Positions 57,337 to 64,000 of a stretch of DNA of 64,000 nt are shown here, in pieces; position 1 is the first letter of the stretch, and every line of letters starts with the position of its first letter. The DNA comes from Brevibacillus_H sp049846925 (GTDB lineage Bacteria; Bacillota; Bacilli; Brevibacillales; Brevibacillaceae), in the NCBI RefSeq assembly GCF_049846925.1, contig NZ_JBNCMT010000009.1, positions 62,001-126,000 on the forward strand, in the 5' to 3' direction. The notes below the pieces were generated by a model, which saw only the letters and a program-made list of their open reading frames with translations, searched no databases and was not told where the DNA came from. The position numbers were made by a program, and so were the translations under genes.

Positions 57337-58059
57337 ATGTTCGTAAAAATCCGTCTACATGTACAATTGCTGTGGTATCGCCTGCTGTTGTTAATCGGAG
57401 CTCGAGCAGAAGAAATCTACTACATTGGTGGAAGCGAAGCACTACCGCCGCCACTTACACGCGAAGAAGAAGAAATTTTGCTTGCACGCCTTCCTTCTGG
57501 TGATGGAGCCGTCCGCAGCATGTTGATTGAACGCAATTTACGCCTGGTGGTTTACATTGCGCGTAAATTCGAAAACACGGGGATTAACATTGAAGATTTG
57601 GTCAGTATTGGCACAATCGGTTTGATCAAAGCAGTTAACACGTTTGACCCGGATAAAAATATTAAACTTGCTACGTACGCTTCACGCTGTATTGAAAACG
57701 AGATACTCATGTACTTGCGCCGTAACAATAAAATCCGATCGGAAGTGTCGTTTGATGAACCGCTTAATATCGATTGGGATGGTAATGAGCTTCTTCTCTC
57801 CGATGTATTGGGGACAGAAAATGATACGATTTACAAGAACATTGAGGATCAGGTTGATCGCAAGCTGCTAAAAAAAGCACTGGATAAACTGTCTGATCGA
57901 GAGCGCACAATTATGGAACTGCGCTTCGGTTTGGCAGGGGAAGAAGAGAAGACACAAAAGGATGTAGCTGATTTATTGGGAATCTCCCAATCCTATATTT
58001 CTCGTCTGGAAAAGCGAATTATTAAACGATTGCGGAAAGAATTTAACAAAATGGTGTGA
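57337..58059 (+). CDS. sigE: Sporulation sigma factor sigma-E (pro-form)
   Basis: 240 residues, CAGGAGGG before the ATG. Residues 1-28 are the amphipathic pro-sequence; the SpoIIGA site is expected between the two Tyr of EEIYYIGG (Tyr28-Tyr29). Regions 2 to 4 follow: RNLRLVVYIARKFENTGI, GTIGLIKAVNTFDPDKNIKL, YASRCIENEILMYLRRNNK and SQSYISRLEKRIIKRLRKEF. Near identical to B. subtilis sigma-E. Directs mother-cell genes. sigG follows after a structured gap. Confidence 0.97.
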   Translation: MFVKIRLHVQLLWYRLLLLIGARAEEIYYIGGSEALPPPLTREEEEILLARLPSGDGAVRSMLIERNLRLVVYIARKFENTGINIEDLVSIGTIGLIKAVNTFDPDKNIKLATYASRCIENEILMYLRRNNKIRSEVSFDEPLNIDWDGNELLLSDVLGTENDTIYKNIEDQVDRKLLKKALDKLSDRERTIMELRFGLAGEEEKTQKDVADLLGISQSYISRLEKRIIKRLRKEFNKMV

Positions 58060-58103
58060 CGCATAATTTCCATTTCCAAGGGGATACTGTTCCTAACCGT
58101 TCC

Positions 58104-58144
58104 AGAAAGTGGTTGTCCTTACGACACCGGGATAGGAACTTTCT
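58104..58144 (+). promoter_or_regulatory. Hairpin in the sigG 5' leader
   Basis: AGAAAGT (58104-58110) pairs with ACTTTCT (58138-58144), with inner pairing GGTTGTC / GACACC. It ends 7-8 nt before the AGGAGG of sigG. A leader hairpin that dampens sigG translation is known in B. subtilis. Confidence 0.6.
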
Positions 58145-58166
58145 TCGCTCCGAGGAGGGAACAAGC

Positions 58167-58946
58167 GTGACACGCAACAAAGTTGAAATCTGTGGAGTAG
58201 ATACCTCCAAGCTTCCCGTGTTGACTAACAAGGAAATGAGGGACCTATTCGAACGATTACAAAGTGGCGAGCACTCAGCCAGAGAGAAACTGGTGAACGG
58301 TAACCTCAGACTAGTGTTGAGCGTGATCCAGCGATTTAATAATCGTGGAGAATACGTAGATGATTTGTTCCAGGTTGGTTGTATCGGTTTGATGAAGGCA
58401 ATCGATAATTTCGACCTCAGTCAAAACGTAAAGTTCTCAACGTATGCGGTGCCGATGATCATTGGTGAAATCCGACGTTATCTGCGGGACAACAATCCGA
58501 TCCGTGTATCTCGGTCACTGCGGGATATTGCTTACAAAGCATTGCAGGTTCGGGATAACCTCACAAACAAGCATTCGAGAGAACCGACCATCGTGGAAAT
58601 TTCATCAGAGTTGAATGTACCAAAGGAAGATGTTGTTTTTGCCCTTGATGCCATTCAAGACCCTGTGTCCTTGTTCGAGCCAATCTACCAGGACGGTGGA
58701 GATCCGATTTATGTAATGGATCAAATAAGCGATGAGAAGAACAAAGATGCCCTATGGGTAGAGGAAATAGCACTTCGCGAGGGAATGCAAAGACTCGGTG
58801 ATCGTGAAAAAATGATTCTGTCGATGAGGTTTTACGAAGGGAAAACACAAATGGAGGTAGCTGAAGAGATTGGCATATCGCAAGCACAGGTTTCCAGGCT
58901 CGAGAAAGCAGCCATTGCGCATATGCAAAAGCATGTCCAAACGTAA
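58167..58946 (+). CDS. sigG: Forespore sigma factor sigma-G
   Basis: 259 residues from a GTG at 58167, GAGGAGGG upstream. RNKVEICGVDTSKLPVLTNKE is the typical start; region 2 VLSVIQRFNNRGEYVDDLFQ, GLMKAIDNFDLSQNVKFSTYA; region 4 TQMEVAEEIGISQAQVSRLEK. Controls late forespore genes. GTG start and leader hairpin match the known weak translation design of B. subtilis sigG. Its stop is 1 nt from that of the convergent Spo0E-like gene. Confidence 0.97.
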   Translation: MTRNKVEICGVDTSKLPVLTNKEMRDLFERLQSGEHSAREKLVNGNLRLVLSVIQRFNNRGEYVDDLFQVGCIGLMKAIDNFDLSQNVKFSTYAVPMIIGEIRRYLRDNNPIRVSRSLRDIAYKALQVRDNLTNKHSREPTIVEISSELNVPKEDVVFALDAIQDPVSLFEPIYQDGGDPIYVMDQISDEKNKDALWVEEIALREGMQRLGDREKMILSMRFYEGKTQMEVAEEIGISQAQVSRLEKAAIAHMQKHVQT

Positions 58947-58947
58947 A

Positions 58948-59172
58948 TTATGAGTGGGGGGTCCGATAAGGGGATCGCCCCATTTTCTTTTGTTTTTCCA
59001 ATTGGCTTTGCAAAATATAGTAATCAAGCTCTTGACTCAACAGTACGACACTAGGATGGGTCAGACTTCCCTTTTCTCCCGCAAGACGCACTAGCTGATT
59101 GCGTATTTGCTCGATTTGTTCTACCAGATTTATTGTTTCAAATAAGGGGGTGCTTGCTTTTGCATTAGCCAA
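58948..59172 (-). CDS. Spo0E-family aspartyl-phosphate phosphatase
   Basis: 74 residues; the only start in frame before the domain is a TTG at 59172 with a poor site, so start is uncertain. The family motif is clear: helix 1 LVEQIEQIRNQLVRLA, then HPSVVLLSQELDYYIL with S-Q-E-L-D, in the usual 40-50-residue two-helix layout. Spo0E proteins dephosphorylate Spo0A~P and hold back sporulation (known). It is tail-to-tail with sigG and 209 nt downstream of the peptide signalling pair on the same strand. Confidence 0.85.
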   Translation of the reverse strand: MANAKASTPLFETINLVEQIEQIRNQLVRLAGEKGSLTHPSVVLLSQELDYYILQSQLEKQKKMGRSPYRTPHS

Positions 59173-59292
59173 TGTTCTTCACTCATTTCATCAAAGCTTT
59201 ACTATTTTAAATAGATGGTAATATATGGTGAGCAGTTTTTTAAAAAGAGATTATTTCATCACTTTTTGTGCACATAGGTCAAAAGAAGCATG

Positions 59293-59344
59293 AAAAGGCT
59301 TCAATCCTAGCTAAACTGGGGAGTTTGGCTGAGAGATTGAAGCC
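59293..59344 (-). terminator. Terminator of the receptor/peptide operon
   Basis: GGCTTCAATC / GATTGAAGCC (perfect 10 bp) with an inner hairpin AAACT-GGGG-AGTTT; on the minus strand it ends in TTTTC. It closes the peptide gene's transcript and separates it from the Spo0E-like gene. Confidence 0.88.
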
Positions 59345-59380
59345 CGTGTCACAAAAAATTCACATTCGATTACATAGGAG

Positions 59381-59521
59381 TTATGGCCTACCACCGTTAT
59401 CTAATATAGTATAGCCTGTTCCATTTCCTGGAGCGATTGGCCTACCACCGTTGTCAGCCGATGCAAGAGTTGGGATTGAGAGTACCGTCAGAATTAATGC
59501 GACTAACAGAAACTTCTTCAT
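59381..59521 (-). CDS. Candidate secreted signalling pro-peptide with a repeated DNGGRP motif
   Basis: 46 codons, too short for standard ORF lists. ATG at 59521 follows directly on the stop (TAA) of the receptor-like gene; AGAAGGGAAG within that gene's end is the ribosome site. MKKFLLVALILTVLSIPT then LASA is a clear Sec signal peptide with an Ala-Ser-Ala cleavage site after residue 22. The predicted 24-residue product starts DNGGRP (23-28) and ends DNGGRP (41-46), with a 12-residue spacer IAPGNGTGYTIL. Export followed by trimming to a short peptide is the usual route for Phr/PapR/NprX/AimP/AloP peptides. Function is inference; the ORF itself is clear. Confidence 0.8.
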   Translation of the reverse strand: MKKFLLVALILTVLSIPTLASADNGGRPIAPGNGTGYTILDNGGRP

Positions 59522-60838
59522 TTACTTCCCTTCTTTCCAGTTAATTAATATCTCAAGATAGGTATTCTGTTGTTCAGGAGTCGCAAACTGCCTTACCTGC
59601 TCGTAGGTGTAAAGCATGGTTCCTATCTCTTGAAACAGATTGAGATGCAAAGCCTTTTTTGCAGCGAGCAGCAGATACTCAATGCCTTTTGTATACTCTT
59701 GTAATCCGATATGAAGCAAGGCAAATGAATATTGAAGTCTCATACCAAATTTATCATAGAGAATAACGCCATATTCTAACCTGATTTTACCATAAAATCT
59801 TTCAACTACCAATTTTGCTTTTGAAAAATTTGAGTTATGTAATAGTTTTCTGAGCACAATGGACAACCCGGATTCGATATGAGTCATCGTATCCAGCCAG
59901 TCGAGGTAAGCATCCACATGCTCCAGATCACCCTTTTCAATACGGATCATTAATCCGTTCCCATATGCCAGATTCTCAAAACCGGGGATAGAAGAATACA
60001 TAGCGGTTAACTGCATTGCTTCCTCATAATGCCCCAGTTCTTTCTTGGCGAAGCTTTTTATCATCAGGCAGTAACCGTATGTATCTTCGTCAACCCCTTT
60101 GGCCAACTTTTCCAGCTCCACAGCGTAATGGGCTGTTTTAACCCAGTCGCTGGAGATATAGTAGTAGGTCATTACTCGATCATAAGCTTTGATTTTTTCT
60201 CGAATGGGCAAGCGATCGATGACAGTCAACAGTATGCTTAACTTTTCAAACGAGACAGAGAGATTAAAGCGTTGCATATAATAAATCCGAAAATAACTGA
60301 TCGCAAGCTTGTCCGAATGGAAATCCGTTTCATTTTGTGAATAAAAATCAAACAAGGCAAGTGCCTGTTGATACTCACTTTCTTTATAAGTAGGAAGTGA
60401 TCCGTATTTTTTTTCTGCCTGTTGGAAAATTGATTCCGCTACTTGAAACACAAAATCCAGCTTTTTTGGATCGTATTCCAGCAACATATTTAGCAGCTCG
60501 AGGGCTAGTGATATTTGTCCTGTTTCCAGACATCGACGTAAGTATTTTTCGAACTTGTCCATAATGAAAATGGTACTTGAGGTCTTTGTCCGTTGTTCAA
60601 CACATTCCCCATAAAATAATGGGTATAACGACCCTTCTTCCAAGCCCAATACTTCCATCAGCTTATCTAGGGTTTCAACGGTAAACAAATGGTTTCCATT
60701 TATGGCTTTGGTAAATCCCGTACGCCCAACCGAGATTCGCTGAGCAGTTTCAGATTGGTTTAACCCATTACGAGCCATGTGTTTGCGTATGGTATCTCGT
60801 AATTCCAAGCGTGCCAAGTCAACATCATGCACAAACAC
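59522..60838 (-). CDS. HTH-TPR peptide-receptor-like regulator (RRNPP type)
   Basis: 438 residues from a GTG at 60838 with GAGGAGGG 6 nt upstream. Residues about 10-70 form a helix-turn-helix (RDTIRKHMARNGLNQSETAQ, RTGFTKAINGNHLFTVETLD). The rest is all-helical with TPR-like repeats (LRRCLETGQISLALELLNML, YCLMIKSFAKKELGHYEEAM, YSFALLHIGLQEYTKGIEYL). Length and layout match NprR/PlcR/AimR/Alo receptors. A pro-peptide gene is fused to its 3' end in the operon, which strongly suggests a receptor-peptide pair. DNA target unknown; the shared divergent region to ylmC is AT-rich and may hold operators. Confidence 0.88.
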   Translation of the reverse strand: MFVHDVDLARLELRDTIRKHMARNGLNQSETAQRISVGRTGFTKAINGNHLFTVETLDKLMEVLGLEEGSLYPLFYGECVEQRTKTSSTIFIMDKFEKYLRRCLETGQISLALELLNMLLEYDPKKLDFVFQVAESIFQQAEKKYGSLPTYKESEYQQALALFDFYSQNETDFHSDKLAISYFRIYYMQRFNLSVSFEKLSILLTVIDRLPIREKIKAYDRVMTYYYISSDWVKTAHYAVELEKLAKGVDEDTYGYCLMIKSFAKKELGHYEEAMQLTAMYSSIPGFENLAYGNGLMIRIEKGDLEHVDAYLDWLDTMTHIESGLSIVLRKLLHNSNFSKAKLVVERFYGKIRLEYGVILYDKFGMRLQYSFALLHIGLQEYTKGIEYLLLAAKKALHLNLFQEIGTMLYTYEQVRQFATPEQQNTYLEILINWKEGK

Positions 60839-60993
60839 GAATAACCCTCCTCAAAAAATTCCCAATCAATCACAAATGGTAAAAAATTGAATAATTGAAT
60901 TTTATAAAAAAAAATTTAAATAAGCAAATACATTTCAAAATTCGCTCAGCTTGCACATATAAATAAAATAATGGCGAAAGTAGGTGAAAGATA

Positions 60994-61269
60994 GTGGTAA
61001 AAATTTCCGACTTTCAGACAAAGGAAGTTGTTAATATTTTGGATGGGAAACGGTTGGGTCAAATAACGGATTTGGAGATTGACCTTCGTCATGGTAAGAT
61101 CGAAGCGATCGTCATACCTGGGCCAGGCAAGTTCTTTGGATTTTTGAGTGCCGGGAATGATTATGTCATCCCCTGGCGCAATATCGTGAAAATTGGGAAG
61201 GATGTGGTTCTTGTTCGAGTGGATGAGCCGATCCGCATAGAAAGTAAACCACCATACGAGAATGAATGA
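60994..61269 (+). CDS. ylmC: PRC-barrel protein YlmC/YmxH family
   Basis: 91 residues from a GTG at 60994 (TAGGTGA upstream). ISDFQTKEVVNILDGKRLGQITDLEIDL is a PRC-barrel half; the second half is GFLSAGNDYVIPWRNIVKIGKDVVLV. YlmC/YmxH proteins are conserved in spore formers and linked to sporulation; exact role unknown. Located as in B. subtilis after sigG, but separated from it by the minus-strand insert. Ends at a terminator. Confidence 0.9.
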   Translation: MVKISDFQTKEVVNILDGKRLGQITDLEIDLRHGKIEAIVIPGPGKFFGFLSAGNDYVIPWRNIVKIGKDVVLVRVDEPIRIESKPPYENE

Positions 61270-61275
61270 TGGATG

Positions 61276-61304
61276 GAGACACGTTAATGCCGTGTCTCTT
61301 TTTT
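61276..61304 (+). terminator. Terminator after ylmC
   Basis: GAGACACG-TTAATGC-CGTGTCTC followed by TTTTTT. Confidence 0.9.
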
Positions 61305-61399
61305 GCTTTTGGTTGCGATTCAACCGGGAAGCCGTTAAGATGGTAAGGAAATGGTGAATTTTGGGCAACACAAGGGATAAGAAGGAAGAAGGGGTAAAC

Positions 61400-62233
61400 G
61401 TGGAGGCTTTTGTTCGTTCAGAGACTACTGATGCACTGCACCTGCGTGAATGGGAAGAGCGTTACCCCGATCTTGTCGTCGGTTTCACTCTTCGGACAAG
61501 TGGGTTTGGCAGTAGTCCATTTTCATCGAATAATATGGGGCTGCATGTTGGTGATGATCCAGATGTTGTCGTTAAAAATAGACGCCAGCTTAGCAATCGA
61601 CTGGGATTTGAGTTTGACGTGTGGACGTCGGCAGATCAGGTGCATGGTAAGCAGGTTTATCAGATTACGAGAGAAAACTGTGGTGCTGGCAGAGAGAAGC
61701 AGGAAGATTCCATACCTTGTACGGATGGGATTTTTACCAATCAATCTGACATTTTACTGACCTCCTTTTATGCCGATTGTGTGCCATTGTTTTTTATCGA
61801 CCCCATTCATCGTGTAATCGGTTTGGCACATGCTGGCTGGAAGGGAACAGTAGGTAATATTGCCAAGGAAATGATCCATACATTCGAGTCGAAGTTTGGT
61901 AGCAAGGCAGAAGACATATTAACTGCCATCGGCCCGTCGATTCAGGGTTGCTGTTATGAGGTCGACGAGCACGTAATGAAACAGGTACGAGAGAATGTTC
62001 CTTCATGGGAAGAATGTGTCGTACCTTCAAAAAATTCCGATCGATATATGCTGGATTTACCCGCTAGTAATCAAAGGATTATGGAGAATGCGGGAATATT
62101 GCCGCAACATATCGTTCGAACGTCATGGTGTACCAATTGCCGTACAGACCTGTTTTTTTCTCATCGCAAGGAAGCAGGAAATACTGGACGTATGGCTTCA
62201 TTTATCGGATGGAAACGTCAGGGGAGGGAGTAG
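61400..62233 (+). CDS. ylmD: YlmD/YfiH-family protein (PgeF-like; purine nucleoside phosphorylase/laccase fold)
   Basis: 277 residues from a GTG at 61400 (GAAGGGG 5 nt upstream); B. subtilis YlmD is nearly the same length. VVGFTLRTSGFGSSPFSSNNMGLHVGDD, DQVHGKQVYQ, SFYADCVPLFFIDP, GLAHAGWKGTVGNI, IGPSIQGCCYEVDE and the zinc-type Cys/His ligands. The fold in E. coli (YfiH/PgeF) edits misincorporated wall precursors; other members act on purine nucleosides. Its stop precedes the ylmE start by 1 nt. Confidence 0.93.
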   Translation: MEAFVRSETTDALHLREWEERYPDLVVGFTLRTSGFGSSPFSSNNMGLHVGDDPDVVVKNRRQLSNRLGFEFDVWTSADQVHGKQVYQITRENCGAGREKQEDSIPCTDGIFTNQSDILLTSFYADCVPLFFIDPIHRVIGLAHAGWKGTVGNIAKEMIHTFESKFGSKAEDILTAIGPSIQGCCYEVDEHVMKQVRENVPSWEECVVPSKNSDRYMLDLPASNQRIMENAGILPQHIVRTSWCTNCRTDLFFSHRKEAGNTGRMASFIGWKRQGRE

Positions 62234-62234
62234 T

Positions 62235-62939
62235 TTGAGTCGGTTGGTAACTACCCAAGTAGTTCAACATCGTTTAGTGGAAATTCAACAAAAAATTGAA
62301 GCGGCCTGTAAGCGTGCTGGACGCAATTCAGAAGAAGTTAAAATTGTAGCAGTCACCAAGTATGTAGATACGGATGCCATCGGTGAAATATTGCGAGCGG
62401 GCGTTACTCACATTGGTGAGAATAAGGTACAGGATGCCCTTCCCAAATACGAGGTGTTCGGCGGAGAAGGTGTTTGGCATTTTATCGGACATCTTCAGAC
62501 AAATAAGGTAAAAGATGTGGTAGGACGTTTTGCCTACATCCATTCTCTTGACAGACTTTCGCTTGCACAGGAAATCAATAAAAGGGCAGAAGCACTGGGG
62601 ATTCAAGTGAACTGCTTTTTACAGATCAACATCTCAGGAGAAGATACAAAATTTGGACTTAATCCCAATGATGTCTTGGCTTTTGTACAAGAAACCAGTA
62701 ATATGAAACATATAAGGATCACAGGATTAATGACAATGGCTCCTGCTGTCGATAATCCGGAAGAGGCTCGACCCGTTTTTCGCGGGTTAAAGGAGTGGCA
62801 AGAACGTCTGCAAGCGCTTCAACTGCCAAATGTAACAGTCGAAGAGCTTTCTATGGGGATGTCTGGTGACTTTGAAGTTGCGATAGAAGAAGGAGCTACG
62901 TTTGTACGGCTTGGTTCCGTCCTTGTTCGCCCGGAATAG
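62235..62939 (+). CDS. ylmE: PLP-binding protein YlmE (YggS/PLPBP family)
   Basis: 234 residues from a TTG at 62235 (GGAGGGAG upstream). VKIVAVTKYVDTDAIGEIL with the PLP Lys, THIGENKVQDALPKYE, WHFIGHLQTNKVKDVVGRF, LQINISGEDTKFGL, ITGLMTMAP, and ELSMGMSGDFEVAIEEGATFVRLGS (pieces). Maintains vitamin B6 balance. Start by TTG is typical for this operon. Confidence 0.95.
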   Translation: MSRLVTTQVVQHRLVEIQQKIEAACKRAGRNSEEVKIVAVTKYVDTDAIGEILRAGVTHIGENKVQDALPKYEVFGGEGVWHFIGHLQTNKVKDVVGRFAYIHSLDRLSLAQEINKRAEALGIQVNCFLQINISGEDTKFGLNPNDVLAFVQETSNMKHIRITGLMTMAPAVDNPEEARPVFRGLKEWQERLQALQLPNVTVEELSMGMSGDFEVAIEEGATFVRLGSVLVRPE

Positions 62940-62984
62940 GTACCGGGAATGAGAGAAATGTCTGGTGTAAGGGGGTTTGTTGAA

Positions 62985-63407
62985 ATGGGAGTTATGAATA
63001 AGATCATGGGCTTTTTCGGACTGGACGATAACGATGAGTATTACGAGGAAACGATTGAAGAACAACATGAGGAAGATGATTTCCAACCGAAAAAGCAATC
63101 AGCCAAAGTGAATAATGTGGTAAGTCTGCATGCTGCTCGGGAACAATCGGGGATTCGTTTGATGTTGTTTGAGCCTCGTCATTATAGCGATGCCCAGGAT
63201 ATTGCCGACAATTTACGCCAGCGCCGTCCAGTTGTAATCAACTTGCAACGTGTAGACAAAGAACAGGCGAAACGCATTGTCGATTTCTTAAGCGGTACCG
63301 TTTATGCTTTAAATGGAGATATTCAAAAAGTTGGTGATCATATCTTTGTTTGCACACCGGATCACGTTGACATTCAGGGTACGATTTCGAGTGTTGTAGA
63401 AGAGTAG
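62985..63407 (+). CDS. sepF: Cell division protein SepF
   Basis: 140 residues from the ATG at 62985 with AAGGGGG 9 nt upstream; a further ATG lies three codons on. GVMNKIMGFFGLDD is the amphipathic membrane-binding start, followed by an acidic linker, then VVSLHAAREQSGIRLMLFEP, DNLRQRRPVVINLQRVDKEQ, RIVDFLSGTVYALNGDIQKVG and IFVCTPDHVDI. Anchors FtsZ to the membrane together with FtsA. Confidence 0.96.
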   Translation: MGVMNKIMGFFGLDDNDEYYEETIEEQHEEDDFQPKKQSAKVNNVVSLHAAREQSGIRLMLFEPRHYSDAQDIADNLRQRRPVVINLQRVDKEQAKRIVDFLSGTVYALNGDIQKVGDHIFVCTPDHVDIQGTISSVVEE

Positions 63408-63437
63408 TTGACTGCCAACAAGACATGAGGTGAATGC

Positions 63438-63704
63438 ATGGGCTATTACATAGATACAATTATTCAATATGCGTTTACGATTTATCGATATATGATTATC
63501 GCTTACATTTTGATGTCTTGGGTTCCGCAAATGCGTGAAACTTCAATAGGTGCATTGCTGGAGCGGTTGGTCGAACCTTATCTGGCTCCATTCAGACGGT
63601 TTGTCCCGTCGTTAGGAATCATTGATATTTCCCCAATCGTCGCTTTGTTTGCCTTGTTTTTTGCAGAACTTGGGCTTCGATCATTAATCGATATGCTTTT
63701 ATAG
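63438..63704 (+). CDS. ylmG: YggT-family membrane protein YlmG
   Basis: 88 residues, GAGGTGA before the ATG. Two membrane segments: IIQYAFTIYRYMIIAYILMSW and SPIVALFALFFAELGLRSLI, with EPYLAPFRRFVPSLGIIDISP between. YggT proteins are linked with septum and, in some bacteria, osmotic tolerance. Follows sepF as in B. subtilis. Confidence 0.93.
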   Translation: MGYYIDTIIQYAFTIYRYMIIAYILMSWVPQMRETSIGALLERLVEPYLAPFRRFVPSLGIIDISPIVALFALFFAELGLRSLIDMLL

Positions 63705-63714
63705 GGCGATTGGT

Positions 63715-64000
63715 ATGAGCCTATTTGATCATTTTCGTAAAGAAGAGCTTCCTTTTGTGGAACGGGCGCTTGAGATGCTTTCGCTGGTGGAGCGAAAGAT
63801 GTCCTCGCGCCTGACTGATTTTATGGACCCCAGGCAATTATCGATCATGCAGAGTTTGTCTTCACAAGTAGATGATGTGTTAATCCATGCTGACGGTGGA
63901 TATATCGGGGCAGAACGAAAAAGGGTGTTGATTCATCCGCCGTATATCGAGCCGGTTCAGGAAGATTACCAGCTTGTGTTGGTCGAGATCAAAGGAGATC
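63715..64000 (+). CDS. ylmH: S4-domain RNA-binding protein YlmH (3' end cut by window)
   Basis: 95 complete codons remain. MSLFDHFRKEELPFVERALE, SRLTDFMDPRQLSIMQSL and ADGGYIGAERKRVLIHPPYI match YlmH, whose C-terminal S4 domain is outside the window. YlmH binds RNA and has been linked to ribosome rescue in Bacillus. Preceded by ylmG with 10 nt between. Confidence 0.9.
   Translation, partial: MSLFDHFRKEELPFVERALEMLSLVERKMSSRLTDFMDPRQLSIMQSLSSQVDDVLIHADGGYIGAERKRVLIHPPYIEPVQEDYQLVLVEIKGD

Noticed and set aside
1..64000. rRNA, tRNA, CRISPR arrays, prophage and intact insertion sequences
   Set aside because: No transposase, integrase, phage structural gene, tRNA-like or rRNA-like sequence was seen by eye on either strand.

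Overview
The window is a chromosomal segment of an endospore-forming, low-to-moderate GC member of the Firmicutes, most likely Brevibacillus or a close relative in the Paenibacillaceae. The evidence is a complete division and cell wall (dcw) cluster with the sporulation genes spoVD and spoVE inside it, then spoIIGA-sigE-sigG and the ylmC-H genes in Bacillus order. A meso-DAP-type MurE, bacillithiol synthesis (BshC) and RsfA, MgsR and Spo0E homologues agree with this. All assignments come from reading motifs; no database search was run. I saw no rRNA, tRNA, CRISPR array or intact insertion sequence.

Layout. 0-20 kb holds mixed housekeeping and accessory genes: a secreted-protein tail, DUF5665, a flavin-type oxidase-fold protein, an HTH-TPR regulator, an aldo/keto reductase, a ylaJ/ylaK pair, a chemoreceptor, yqgX, a ccoS-like gene, a CapA-family lipoprotein, a lipoprotein/coiled-coil pair, a MidA-type methyltransferase, yqgY, a SufR-like regulator beside mgsR, and an enoyl-CoA hydratase. 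19-29.4 kb carries ylbO-ylbP, then panE, a DUF3397 gene, a cupin regulator and bshC. This order is interrupted by a five-gene acyl-CoA carboxylase, HMG-CoA lyase and hydratase operon for leucine/isovalerate breakdown. 29.4-35.1 kb is an insert relative to Bacillus: an antibiotic-resistance-type ABC-F gene behind a leader-peptide attenuator, a YjeH-like amino-acid exporter with a divergent LysR regulator, and an S-adenosylhomocysteinase. 35.2-55.5 kb is mraZ-rsmH-ftsL-pbpB-spoVD-murE-mraY-murD-spoVE-murG-murB-murA-divIB-ylxW-ylxX-sbp-ftsA-ftsZ. A decayed serine hydrolase separates ftsZ from spoIIGA-sigE-sigG. 58.9-60.8 kb on the minus strand holds a Spo0E-like phosphatase gene and a candidate peptide signalling pair; ylmC-ylmD-ylmE-sepF-ylmG-ylmH (cut) close the window.

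The most interesting item is the pair at 59381-60838: an HTH-TPR receptor-like regulator followed directly by a 46-residue secreted pro-peptide. The predicted mature peptide begins and ends with the same hexapeptide, DNGGRP. The gene was too short for routine ORF calling. It looks like a previously undescribed RRNPP-type (Rap/NprR/PlcR/AimR/Alo-like) quorum-sensing cassette, set between a Spo0A-phosphatase-like gene and the sigE-sigG/ylm region. Second is the ABC-F leader, whose peptide MHSIRFRFPTLN carries the Arg-X-Arg macrolide-arrest motif. Third are two families of palindromic repeats: one abuts stop codons at two sites, and the other has a copy inside the start of a reading frame.
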